Of a DNA stretch of 64,000 bases, positions 13,401-22,862 are shown in pieces. A program made the translations under genes and the position numbers. How positions within the stretch are numbered: position 1 is the stretch's first letter; every line of letters starts with the position of its first letter. The notes beneath the pieces are model-generated. The model was not told the origin of the DNA. It made no database searches and worked only from the letters and a program-made list of their open reading frames with translations. This DNA comes from Ophthalmolycus amberensis (taxonomy: Eukaryota; Chordata; Actinopteri; Perciformes; Zoarcidae): assembly GCA_024529925.1 (NCBI GenBank), contig JAFEUB010000792.1:1-64000 (forward strand), given 5' to 3'.

Positions 13401-14612
13401 AGTAGAAGAAAAGTATATGTGACACCAATGTTTCCCACAAAATAAGGCTGTATATAGGACCATACAAGTGTTTTAGCCCTTATTAAACCCCATGTATTAA
13501 ACCCCACGTATGCTGCTATCCGTATGCCACAGTAGTGAATACTTTGTTAACCTCTGTGTCTCACGGCCTCCTCGCAAAGGTGCTCTGTGACAGGTCAAAT
13601 TAAGCAGCACAAATTAGCAGTTGGTGACTCCATGTGTATTGGAAGACATTGCAGTCTTAACTGTCCCCAGACTAACAGTGGTAGATTATACTCTGGGAAT
13701 GGGTAATTGAGTGTGAAAAACTGAAATAGTGAGTACGATGGATGGAAATTCATGTACAAAGATATAACATTAGTATGTGTGTTATCTATTTATTTTTTAC
13801 TTTACGTTTCTTGCTTTCAAAAAGTTTTATTGGGAAACTTCTTTGAAGTAGACATTTTATCTAAACCTGTATCACATGTGACACACATTTCATATATTAT
13901 TAATAAATTCCCATTTCAGTAAGAAAACTAAATTCCATTCATAAAGACACAAACTACACAAATACAAACAATATACACATTTGTATTGGTGACAAGTGTA
14001 CATTCTTTTACCTTTTTCCCATCTATTTGTATATTTTATCTTGAATTTTTATCCTTTATTCATATATATTTTCCTTAGTCCTTATATTCACTCTAGTCCT
14101 GAACACAACCGTAGAAGCATGCCACATTTCACTCCATATAACTTATTAAAACACGATCCAGCTGCCTGCTGAGAGAGTAAGATTGAGACACCGACTCAAG
14201 CTGAGCCACCACTGTTCGATCGAAAATGATGCCCAAGACGAGAATCGGCCAACGGGCCCCAACAGCACAGCTTTCCCCTTTTCATCGAAACTGCCGGGTG
14301 AAAAGTACATTTTCCTGACTTTACATTTTGTTGTGTTGTTATCAGTTTATTAAACTTTTCATTTAAAAATATCTTGATTGTGTGATTTGTGTGTCTAAGA
14401 AATATTACGGTGACTCTACACATGTCCGTTTGGACAAGTGGTGCCCAGAGATGAATTTAATGTTAACTTAAATTGTGTTATGTAATATAAAACTTTACTA
14501 ATTGTTTCTGACTTTGCTGTGGAGTGCAATCACTCTCCTTCACCTTTTGTACCAATTCATCTGTTTATGATGCATCATTTTGGAGCCCCATGAGACTTAT
14601 TTATTATCAATT
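7438..14612. other. Long non-coding stretch, little recognised
   Basis: About 7 kb with no repeat family I can name and no exon-like frame. It includes a (TG)n tract at 8257-8275 and AT-rich islands around 9780-9860 and 12640-12780. Open frames such as 11831-12226 and 12336-12611 show no domain. This is the longest quiet region of the window. Confidence 0.5.
8257..8275. repeat. (TG)n microsatellite
   Basis: Nine and a half uninterrupted TG units. Confidence 0.9.
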
Positions 14613-14715
14613 TGGCTGGGCCAGCAGCAAGTGCTTTTAGTGCATTTTCGTGCACGTGAGCGTCCCCCACTGGTCAGCTCATGGTCACCACTCTGCACTG
14701 CGCTGTCAACCCTGC
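14613..14715 (+). repeat. Dispersed repeat, three-copy family, copy B
   Basis: Short copy of the family also seen at 1430-1675 (minus) and 28221-28395 (plus). GGCTGGGCCAGCAGC is followed by GTGCACGTGAGCG, CCCCACTGGTCAGCTCA and CTCTGCACTGCGCT. It stops before the GAAGCGTAGC block that the other two copies share, so it is truncated. Confidence 0.6.
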
Positions 14716-16468
14716 CTCCATTTTTTTAATTAACAGGAGGATCAGTGGTTTCAGAGCTATTCTGTCCTTTAAAGTATAACCACTAGCACTTCTAATGCTG
14801 CAGTGATGTGGTGAAAGTACTAGATTGTATGGAATGTATCAGCTGAGGTTAGTTTGATTAAGATGTGGGTTGTTGATTCTGTGTCAGTCTAACAATGGAT
14901 GTTGAATCCTCAAACAATCTGTCATCATAATAAGTTCGGGGAGGCGACTCAAACGATAGAACACAACTACATTGATGATTCTGGCCAGTAAAGAGGACAA
15001 TCTGTGTGACTCGGGCATGGAATGTTCATTTAATTACTTAAGTTATGTGCACTAAACCAATGTGGAATAGCAAGCGATGCATGTTCACAATGCATCATAC
15101 AAGACAGGGCCAAGATTTACAGTAATGAACCCAAATGTGCCACGCTACTCTCCAAGGGCAGAGTGGAGCCGTCACTGCACTTTGGGAGATTAATGCTGAG
15201 TTTACAGGTGACCTTCGCTGCTGAGCAAGTACACTGCCCTGCGAGATGGGCCTATAACTTTAAAGATATTGCTGATATTCCTCCCTGTAATTCTGCTCAC
15301 AAAGCTAGTTGTGTAGCCTATAGCATTCATATCCTATCCATGATGTACTATTGGTGACTTAGAATGCAGAACAATATTTTATTCTGAATAAAATTACTAA
15401 TTAACCGAACATTGCTAATTAGTCAAATTAGACAAGCATAATGTTGTCAAAGACAGATCTATGAAAAGGCTTCCATGTGTAAGGGCTCCTCATCCCTCAC
15501 CAAACAGATACATGCAGGTGTACGTATGTGTTTGAGAATTAATGAAAACAATACATATAAGGCTATAAGCAGGATATGACAGTAGGTAGGTAGAGTCGGA
15601 CAAATGCATTGTTGTTGTTTTTTACAGGATTTGTTGATAATAGCAAAAATGTGATATTCATTTCAAATAATAATTAATTTAATACTTATATCATAGTATT
15701 CACATACTGTACAGTAATGCTCACAATTTTTCAGAACAAATGATCAAAAGAAACATTTGTTGTCTTCCTTGAACATTCAAACTATGGTATGTTTTGAGCT
15801 AATTGGCAAAAATGTGCAAACCGCTTCAATGTACTCAAATTAAGTAGCTTAAAGCAAAATGGATATCGCAGTAATGACTTTTGCTGACTGCATTAAAGCA
15901 GCCTACAACAGAAAATAGTAAATGAGACTGCATGGAAAGAACCCAGCATAGCAGTGTGGCAGTGAGATTAAATCACATATGGTAAATTTATAATAGTACT
16001 TTCAAGGTTTATTGTGCGTAGCATTGTACATTGTATGTGTAGTGACATTATCGACTACTTAATCCGTCCTTTAGGTGTACAATATGACATAGGCTGTTTG
16101 GAGGTGTGACCTTCTCAAATAGTGGAGGACAGTCCAAGATGTATGTCACAGATGAGAGCTTCTGTTGGGAGCCCTGACAGACGGATAATCCTGTGGTTTA
16201 AACTTGGCAAATATTGATCCCATGGCCCTCAGTGGGAAGCCTCAAGACCTAAGATTGAGGGAAATGGATTACACTGCAGAGTCAAAAAAAAAAAAGAAGA
16301 CGGATGAGGAAGATCAAAATATACTATCAGGACCATCAAGTCAGATACCACATTGCGAGGAAACATGCACATTAATTCTCAGCCATCCCACTTGGAGTTA
16401 TTGCATGATCTTCTGTCAGCAAAGGGTTGTCTTGCATTCATGGTTTAAATGCCGGTTCTCCTCATCCA
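14716..16468. other. Non-coding, nothing recognised
   Basis: AT-rich sequence with short open frames only. A run of ten A lies near 16285. Confidence 0.5.
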
Positions 16469-16496
16469 TCAATGCAAGCATTGATGCTTGCATTGA
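16469..16496. repeat. Perfect 13-bp hairpin
   Basis: TCAATGCAAGCAT and its exact reverse complement are separated by two bases (stems 16469-16481 and 16484-16496). It lies directly before the duplicated GCATTGAATCCTGTAATT block and the LINE-like tail. Confidence 0.85.
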
Positions 16497-16600
16497 ATCC
16501 TGTAATTGCATTGAAAGTTGATTGCATTGAATCCTGTAATTTCCCCACTGAGGGACTAATAAAGGATTATCTTATCTTATCTCTCTTATCTTATTGCACC
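16490..16600 (+). mobile_element. LINE-like 3' tail with TTATC repeats
   Basis: GCATTGAATCCTGTAATT occurs twice (about 16490-16507 and 16524-16541). The second copy runs into TTTCCCCACTGAGGGACTAA, TAAAGGATTA and then a TTATC-type microsatellite to about 16596. A 'TTTCCCC..GGG...AATAAAGGATTATCTTATC' ending is the usual 3' terminus of fish CR1/L2/Rex-type non-LTR elements and their dependent SINEs. No reverse transcriptase is left upstream, as expected for a 5'-truncated insert. The subfamily is not determined. Confidence 0.6.
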
Positions 16601-16929
16601 CCTGCTTCTATTGACATTAACCAAAATAACATTACCACACATAACAAGCATTTATAGAGTGATGCGATGGATTAGGGTCACTGCTGTGACCTTAGTTTCT
16701 TTGTTAGAAAACGTCTTCTCCTTGTCCAACCTTAAAACAATCTGGACTTTCGAAAATTCATTCAGATAATTTCCAGGCAGATCATTTCCACACCATTGCA
16801 CCAACTATTATAGAGCAGGCTGTTCTGGTCCAGCATTATTTGCCATAATACGTAGATATCCCATTAAATTATTTCGTATGTTATTCACTAAATCATGAAT
16901 GAGGAAGTATACAGACAGCTAAAGCTCAC

Positions 16930-17275
16930 ATGGCGGGCGAGAGGGGCGGTGAATGGATCCAACAAACAGCGATCTTTCAGCCTGCAGACCTTCAGTAGCG
17001 GCACTTTCGTGGTTATTTTTACCCAAACAGAGATTTATTCCTAAACCTAAGTGGTTTTGATTCCTAAACCTAACTGAGTTTCCTGTGAAGAGGGAAGTTT
17101 ATTTTGGAAAGACTGTATGTATGCATGTAACGTGCAGAAGTTGACACGTGTTGCTGGCTTTCGTAGGAAAATGCACAACAAATGAGAAGTAACTTTTTGT
17201 AAGACATCATACGTTGTGGTATATGAGGATATAGAGTGGCCCTGTCATTTCTCATGTTGTGTCTTATAGTGGCAC
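16930..17275 (+). repeat. Teleost-type dispersed repeat
   Basis: A TTTTTACCCAAACAGAG-like start is followed by two CCTAAACCTAA words around a GTGGTTTTG spacer. Then come TGCATGTAACGTG, GTTGCTGGC, TAGGAAAATGCAC, CTTTTTGTAAGACATCATACG and GTATATGAGGATA. I know this block order from a dispersed fish repeat in which 'CCTAAACCTAACCAAGTGGTTTTG' is followed by '...TAAGATATCATACG...'. There is no coding content and the ends are approximate. The call rests on recall of the word order. Confidence 0.5.
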
Positions 17276-19620
17276 TGCTATACAAATTGAAGCTGTTATC
17301 TACTTACAGTGACACGGTCATGTGCCTGTCATGTTTTGTAACACGTTTGCAGAAATTACAACCACTCATCATTTGTTCGCATGTAATGCTTTAAGAAAAG
17401 TGCAATGCTTAAGGGCTATAGTGTCCTCTAACAGCTGTTCTTCAGCAAACTCCAACGTGTACTTGTACACATGGCAGAATGATAGAATTCTGACAAGCAT
17501 TAACCAACTCGAGCTTGTGTCCCAGTCATGGGTACATCCAAATAATAGAAAAGTTGCTCAGTAATTTTAGAACTATAGTGGGTAAATGTATGATTTAAAA
17601 AATATAGAAAACAGAACTCCACCCCTCGCGCCAAGCACTTAGAGAGTGCAAACACTGGTTGTTATATACAAAGGAGAAAAGATAATCTATATGAGTAAAG
17701 TAAATACAACATCTCCTGTGACTTCTGTCCTCAGATATCCATTGGTAAAGTATACCTGCTACTACACAGACACACGTGTGCACAGTGTATGTGTCTGTTT
17801 GCATGCATACTATACAAGTAACAAGCGATTGTTTTCAGTAACGGGCAAATAATGCAAACAAAAAATCAATTAGTAGGTTCTCTCTCATACAATATTATAC
17901 ATAATGTACTAATGTGAGGTGTAATGTGTGCTCAACAGACCTACACAAAAGGCACAGCACTTGGTTCGCAGCTCTACCAAGTAGTTTTGCTGACACTGCA
18001 AAAGGATTTCCCTGACAAATACATTAACAATTTAGAAGGGGTTCAATGTTCATGGGGGGTTAAACGTTAAATTGGACATTTTTCTTTTACACCACAATTG
18101 AGTTAACAGGACATTCAAGCGGATGATTGCAGTCCAGCTCACATGGCATTTCAATAATTTAGTGTTTGGTCTTCCTCTGTTACATATGAACAAAACATCG
18201 TGTTCAGTGTAATGAGAAGTATGTGAATAATATAGTTATCTGTTATCTGTAAGCTACATTAATAGTGTTACATTTGTTAAACATATCAAATATGCCGTAT
18301 CTTCTGTGATACAAACACAATCAGCAGCCAGACATACATCATATTTTTTCAAAGGTCAGGATCACCAGCACAGCATACTTTGAGCAGTTAGGGTTCACTT
18401 CCTTGTTGAAGGGCACTTCAGTGTGTTGATAGAAACCATATTGCAATACCCTCCAGGGAGTAGTTCACAAGCCACAATACTTTTGGATGGGTGATTGTGC
18501 TCTGAGCACCAGCTGGATGCAGAGAGGAATTGGTTTTCTCCTGACATTGCCAGTTGGCACACCTGTACATGAATCAGGTTAATTGGCTTAGAACAAGTTG
18601 ACTCTCTTATTCACTGATATAATAAAAGAGACTAACGGAGGAAAAGAGAGAAAGAGCTCATCAACATAGGGGCATACAAAATGTTTTTTTCATTTATTCC
18701 AGTTTCAACGAGTCCTCATACTTCATCCACAAAATAGGTAAATCCTCATTATTAAAATCACTTCGTAAGGTTTAGGGGAATCAATCAAAAATCTCCACTA
18801 CTTTACTGTTGGCAGGACACAATACATTAATCCTGGTCTTCAGTGTTAAAGTCATAGCTTTATTTACAGCACTACAATCCATTATTGCATTTCCTTACAT
18901 TGTACTGATGTTGCATTCAGTGCAGAGAACAGCCATCAAATGAGCAACCACATTCGTCCATTTTCGCATTACTAGATGGACGTCACACAAGCTCATGTCC
19001 ACAGAACGGTCTTCCTGTTCAGGCTCACAAGGGGCAGGCATTGGTTGCATGAAATAGCAGAGAAACCCCCATGCCAACTGCAGATGAACAGAGAAAAATG
19101 TGTTCAGAGCCTCAATCATGCTTAGTATAGGGAAATTAAACACATGCAGACTCTGGAAGGAAATCGAAGCACCCAAAGGAACCTATGCAAGGAAATAAGG
19201 ACATTCCACACAATTCTACAAAGACTAGGCCTGTTCATTTTTCTCACAGGTAATTTGATGGTTCGGCAGAACATTTTAACGGCTTAGGGTGCACTTATCA
19301 GGTGTAATAAGATACTGGAAAGCTTTTCAAAGAAAACTTTTGTCAATCAGATATCACCTCTGTTGTTAGAAACTTCCTCGTGAAATACTACTTGTGAAAA
19401 ACCTGTATTGAGTCCTCACCTTTTAGGTTGACAGCTGATGGGAAGCTGTTAGAAACGTCAAATGATCTAAAGTTGCAAAAGATTCTACCCCATCTAAAAT
19501 GGAGGGGCAGGCTGTCGCCACATGTAATTTCAGGGGGACCAAACAAGCACAACTGTTGCATACCACCACCACTACCCCCATAGATTTGGTTCAACAAAAG
19601 ACTGACCATAGACATATCTA
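17276..19620. other. Non-coding; possible old SINE core near 18.4 kb
   Basis: Mostly unassigned. Around 18385-18425, TTAGGGTTCACTTCCTTG and GAAGGGCACTTCAGTG resemble the 'GGGTTCAGTGCCTTGCTCAAGGGCACTTCAGC' core of teleost SINE-like repeats, here without a promoter region. The rest shows no feature. Confidence 0.4.
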
Positions 19621-19722
19621 ACTATAAAGCAAGGAATCTCTGTCTGTCTGTCAGTAAGTCCTTCGCATACCTCGACAACCTTTCATCTGATCTCTTTCAC
19701 ACTTAGCGAGTGTATTGAATGG
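19621..19722 (+). repeat. Dispersed repeat shared with 52.98 kb
   Basis: GCAAGGAATC is followed by a short CTGT repeat, GTCCTTCGCATACCTCGACAAC, TTTCATCTGATCT, and TTTCACACTTAGCGAGTGTATTG. The copy at 52976-53170 shares GCAAGGAATC, AACCGTTCATCCGATCTA, and TTTACACTTGGCAGGTGAGTTG in the same order and on the same strand. The two diverge afterwards. It looks like an old dispersed teleost element. Confidence 0.6.
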
Positions 19723-20352
19723 GGATTCATGCTTCAAAAATCATAAAAGTAGTTTGAAGATTATCATGAACTTTTGCTTGCCGCAGAACTTATTTTCTGC
19801 AATAAATCAAACGAATATGGAAACATCCCATTGGCTTTTTTTCGAGGAAACCAGTATGACGCTAACTTCCGTGTTGGCCTACTAAAAATATACGTCATTT
19901 CTGCAGGACTCTATTTCCCTGTTTTATGACACGATACTAACTTCTAACACTAACAACGTTACCGCCAGCAAAATACCTCCGCTAATTAAATCCATGCCCT
20001 ACTTTATGTCAAAACAAGCGACTAATATGCCAATTTGGAAATTAGCATAATAAGTGTGTTATTAAGTGTATTTCACTGAGGTTTCTGACTTTGAGTAACC
20101 CTGACTTGGATGTGTTTTTCATAGTCAGATTTAGTGTTTTGGGGGCCCAAGGCAAACTCTGTCTTGCTCTGCTTTTCACCCTTTCTTAAATTAGGAATGT
20201 TGGTTGAAACAGGCACTATCAGTACAATGTAATGAATTGACAGTGGCAATCTCGAAGATTTCATTCAGATAAATATCTGTTAAGTCACTATCGCAGAAGG
20301 AGGTAAAACAGTGGCGATCGAGCCTATGGCCCACTGATGAAAGTAAAAAAGT
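19723..20352. other. Non-coding, nothing recognised
   Basis: Unassigned AT-rich sequence between a dispersed repeat and the local duplication. Confidence 0.5.
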
Positions 20353-20657
20353 TATTATGTATTCATCTCCATAATTCTGGCTTCTGTGGGAAAGTAAAGA
20401 GTTTGTGTACTATCTGACCTAGAATTTCAGACAATGCCACTGCGATAAACGAGAAAGGTTAATTTTGTGATGATTACTTTCAGTATGGGTTGGATGAATA
20501 TTTGGAAAATCTATGTATGCTACTGATATTGATTCATCCCTATAAAACTACTGCATGAAAGATCAGCATCTTATGCTCGATGTGCGTACTGCATTTTCCA
20601 TCATAGAGTATAGTTACATAATCATTTAATTGCCTCCTTTGAAACTCTATACACTGC

Positions 20658-20693
20658 TTAGCAGCACTGGATGCCTCCCTACAGTGCTGCTAA
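20658..20693. repeat. Hairpin in duplication unit 1
   Basis: TTAGCAGCACTG, a 12-base loop, then CAGTGCTGCTAA: a perfect 12-bp stem with further pairs after one mismatch. The loop is identical to that in unit 2 (21794-21805). Confidence 0.85.
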
Positions 20694-21026
20694 CCACAAA
20701 CTAGGGAATTCATTTTTCCCTGTTCTTTAATCTTGCATCTTTTATTCAGATTTTAAGCAATCTTACTGATGTTTTTCCATGCTTACTTTCCATTTAATAC
20801 ACTTGATTTGGAGATTTTTCTATATGTCTGTCTGTGATATGAAATATATGAAGTAGAAATCTAGTTCCAGTGAACCTAACAAAAGAGTAATCTGTACTCA
20901 CCAGCCACAATTAAGAAGAATCGTACAATGCAGGAGGGTGATTTATCCTTATTAAGGATGAGTACTGATTATTTGCCTAACGCTACACTCCACATTTCCC
21001 TGTTAACCACTATGCATCTGATTTAG

Positions 21027-21128
21027 ATGTCAAAACAGCATGCACGCACCACACAGAAAGAAAACATAAAGCTGCACATTCTGGGCAGTGAAAGAAAACC
21101 ATATATGGAGGACTTGCTGAGGAAGCAT
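21027..21128 (+). other. Exon-like 34-codon block, unit 1
   Basis: An open stretch starting with ATG directly after TTTAG and encoding MSKQHARTTQKENIKLHILG followed by 14 more residues. The twin at 22068-22169 has no indels relative to it. The five differences (GAA/GAG, CTG/CTA, ATG/ATA, GAC/GAT, CAT/CAC) are all at third positions, and only ATG/ATA changes the residue (Met to Ile). Just downstream, unit 1 has lost one base relative to unit 2, so the frame ends differently. I do not recognise the peptide. It could be a duplicated exon of an unknown gene, a fragment of an unrecognised mobile element, or chance. Confidence 0.35.
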
Positions 21129-21777
21129 AGACTCTTATTGCATCATACAGACCAAAACAACATATCACAATGGACCCCTGGAACAGTTCCTTTGTGACTT
21201 TCAGAGACTTGCTTTCTGACACTGCATGGTGGTCATTTAGCCACATTGTGCAAGTACACTTTTTTATGGACTGTGCACAGGCTTTAGGAGACAGTTTCAA
21301 TCACAACAACTGGATAGATATAACAACCTCTGACATTGAAATGTCCATTCAAACTGGATATATTATTTCTTAGTTCAGCTGTCAAACATTCACTTATGAA
21401 GGTAAGCAGAGATTTTACAGTTTTTCTTGTTTGTTATATTTATTTTATTATATGTATTTATCTCCATAATTCTGGCTTTTGGGATTTTGTTGGGTTAGCA
21501 AAGAGTTTGTGTACTATCTGACCTAGAATTTCAAACAATGTCACGACGATAAACGAGAGAGGTTCATTTTGTGATAATTACTTTCAGTATGGGTTTTGAT
21601 ATTTGAAAAAACTATTTATGCTACTGACATTGATTTATCCCTATAAAACTGCTGCCTGCCTACGAAAGACCAGCAACTTTTGCTCAACATACACATTGTA
21701 TTTTCCATCACAGGAAGAGGCATAGAGTATTGAAGTTACATATTAATTAAATTGCCTGCTTTAAAACTCTATATACA

Positions 21778-21821
21778 GTGCTTAGCAGCACTGGATGCCT
21801 CCCTACAGTGCTGCTAAGCAC
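21778..21821. repeat. Perfect 16-bp hairpin in duplication unit 2
   Basis: GTGCTTAGCAGCACTG pairs fully with CAGTGCTGCTAAGCAC across the 12-base loop GATGCCTCCCTA. The loop and inner 12 bp of the stem are unchanged between units although flanking DNA has diverged. Confidence 0.9.
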
Positions 21822-22067
21822 AAACTAGGGAATGCATTGTTCCTGATTTTCCATGCTTACTTGCCATTTACTACACTGCATTTTTTTCTGTTTGTCTGTC
21901 ATATCAAATATGTAAAGTAGAAATCTAGTTCCAGTGAACCTACAAAATAGTAATCTGTACCCCGCCAGCCAAAATCGTACAATGCAGGAGGTGGGATTTC
22001 TTTTTAAATGATGAGTACTGATTATTTGTCTAATGCCTTCACTCCTCACTGTATGTTTCTGATGTAG

Positions 22068-22169
22068 ATGTCAAAACAGCATGCACGCACCACACAGAAA
22101 GAGAACATAAAGCTGCACATTCTAGGCAGTGAAAGAAAACCATATATAGAGGATTTGCTGAGGAAGCAC
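22068..22169 (+). other. Exon-like 34-codon block, unit 2
   Basis: Twin of 21027-21128. It starts with ATG directly after TGTAG, and a frame of 68 codons continues to 22274. An acceptor-like TTTCTGATGTAG precedes it. The downstream frame reads ITMDPWSSSFV, and the same residues apart from Asn for Ser occur in another frame of unit 1. This supports a common open frame before the one-base loss in unit 1. Function unknown. Confidence 0.35.
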
Positions 22170-22286
22170 ACAACTCTTATTGCATCATACAGACCAAAAA
22201 ATAATATCACAATGGACCCCTGGAGCAGTTCCTTTGTGAGAATTTTTTTATGGACTGCTGTTCACAGGCTTTAGGAGACAGTTTCA

Positions 22287-22597
22287 ACATGGTTAATTGT
22301 CTTTATATTTGTATTCTCTAGTGTCTATTGTTCAAAACAGTGCTTCAGTTCATGCTCCTTAGAATGTGAACAATAAACTGACTGATTTTGTAATTTTGAT
22401 TCTTCGCCGAGCAACAAATGTTTACTGAAAACTGTGAGTTGATGCTATTTCCTGATTAGGAGCTGCAAACAATCCAAAGTAACATTCTGTGGATTGTAAA
22501 GAAAAGGACAGCCTTGCTGTCTAAAACAAATATATAAGGACCAGACTCAAAAACACAAAATGCTGATTATCTGTATTCACTTTCTGCCAGTGCTGAA
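22287..22597. other. Non-coding, nothing recognised
   Basis: Short AT-rich spacer after the duplication. Its end may already belong to the LINE fragment. Confidence 0.5.
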
Positions 22598-22862
22598 GAA
22601 AGATGCCTAGACATCCTTTGCCCAATCCACATCCTCCAGCTCATCGCGAGGGATCCCGTGGTTTTCTGAGGTCAGGTGGGATATGTAAATCCTCAAACAT
22701 GCTCTCGGTATGCAACTACTCTCCCAGTTGGATGTGCCTGGAGTACTTCACAGTAAGATTCGCAGGATGCATCTTGAGCAAATGCCTGAAACAACTCAAC
22801 TGACTCTTTTCATCGTGTAGGTACCAGCGGGTCAAACTGTACTCCGAGTAGCCTGATGCTAA
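22598..22862 (-). mobile_element. Decayed LINE C-terminal fragment (RTE/Rex-like)
   Basis: Read on the plus strand, it keeps the word order of a very common teleost LINE 3' region in antisense: CCACATCCTCCAGCTCAT, CGAGGGATCCCG, GGTCAGGTGGGATATGTAA, CTCCCAGTTGGATGTGCCTG, GATGCATCTTGAGCAAATGC, CAACTCAACTGACTC and TACTCCGAG. The minus strand therefore runs in the sense direction, matching the end of the reverse-transcriptase protein in which 'LRWLGHLVRMP...RWRDYVSRLAWERLGIP..ELE' is conserved. The copy is heavily mutated, with stops and frame changes. Only about 265 bp remains. The subfamily (Rex3/RTE versus another non-LTR clade) is uncertain. Confidence 0.7.

Larger units (their letters stand above)
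20353..21300 (+). repeat. Local direct duplication, unit 1
   Basis: About 0.95 kb repeated at 21447-22286 in the same orientation. Shared landmarks in order are CTCCATAATTCTGGCTT, AGAGTTTGTGTACTATCTGA, TTACTTTCAGTATGGGTT, the hairpin at 20658-20693, GTAGAAATCTAGTTCCAGTG, the 34-codon block at 21027-21128, and CAGGCTTTAGGAGACAGTTT. The units differ by many small indels. Unit 1 keeps about 45-60 bp near 21210-21265 that unit 2 lacks. I do not recognise the sequence as a named mobile element or gene. Confidence 0.9.
21447..22286 (+). repeat. Local direct duplication, unit 2
   Basis: Second unit of the direct duplication, separated from unit 1 by about 146 bp. It carries the same landmarks in the same order, with a longer hairpin stem and an internal deletion near 22240 relative to unit 1. 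Divergence by scattered substitutions and small indels indicates an old duplication. Confidence 0.9.

Noticed and set aside
20660..21821. Similarity of the hairpin arm TAGCAGCACTG to the miR-15/16 family seed.
   Set aside because: The stem is only 12-16 bp and the mature-length arm would run into the loop. The match is confined to the short seed, so a microRNA call is not supported.
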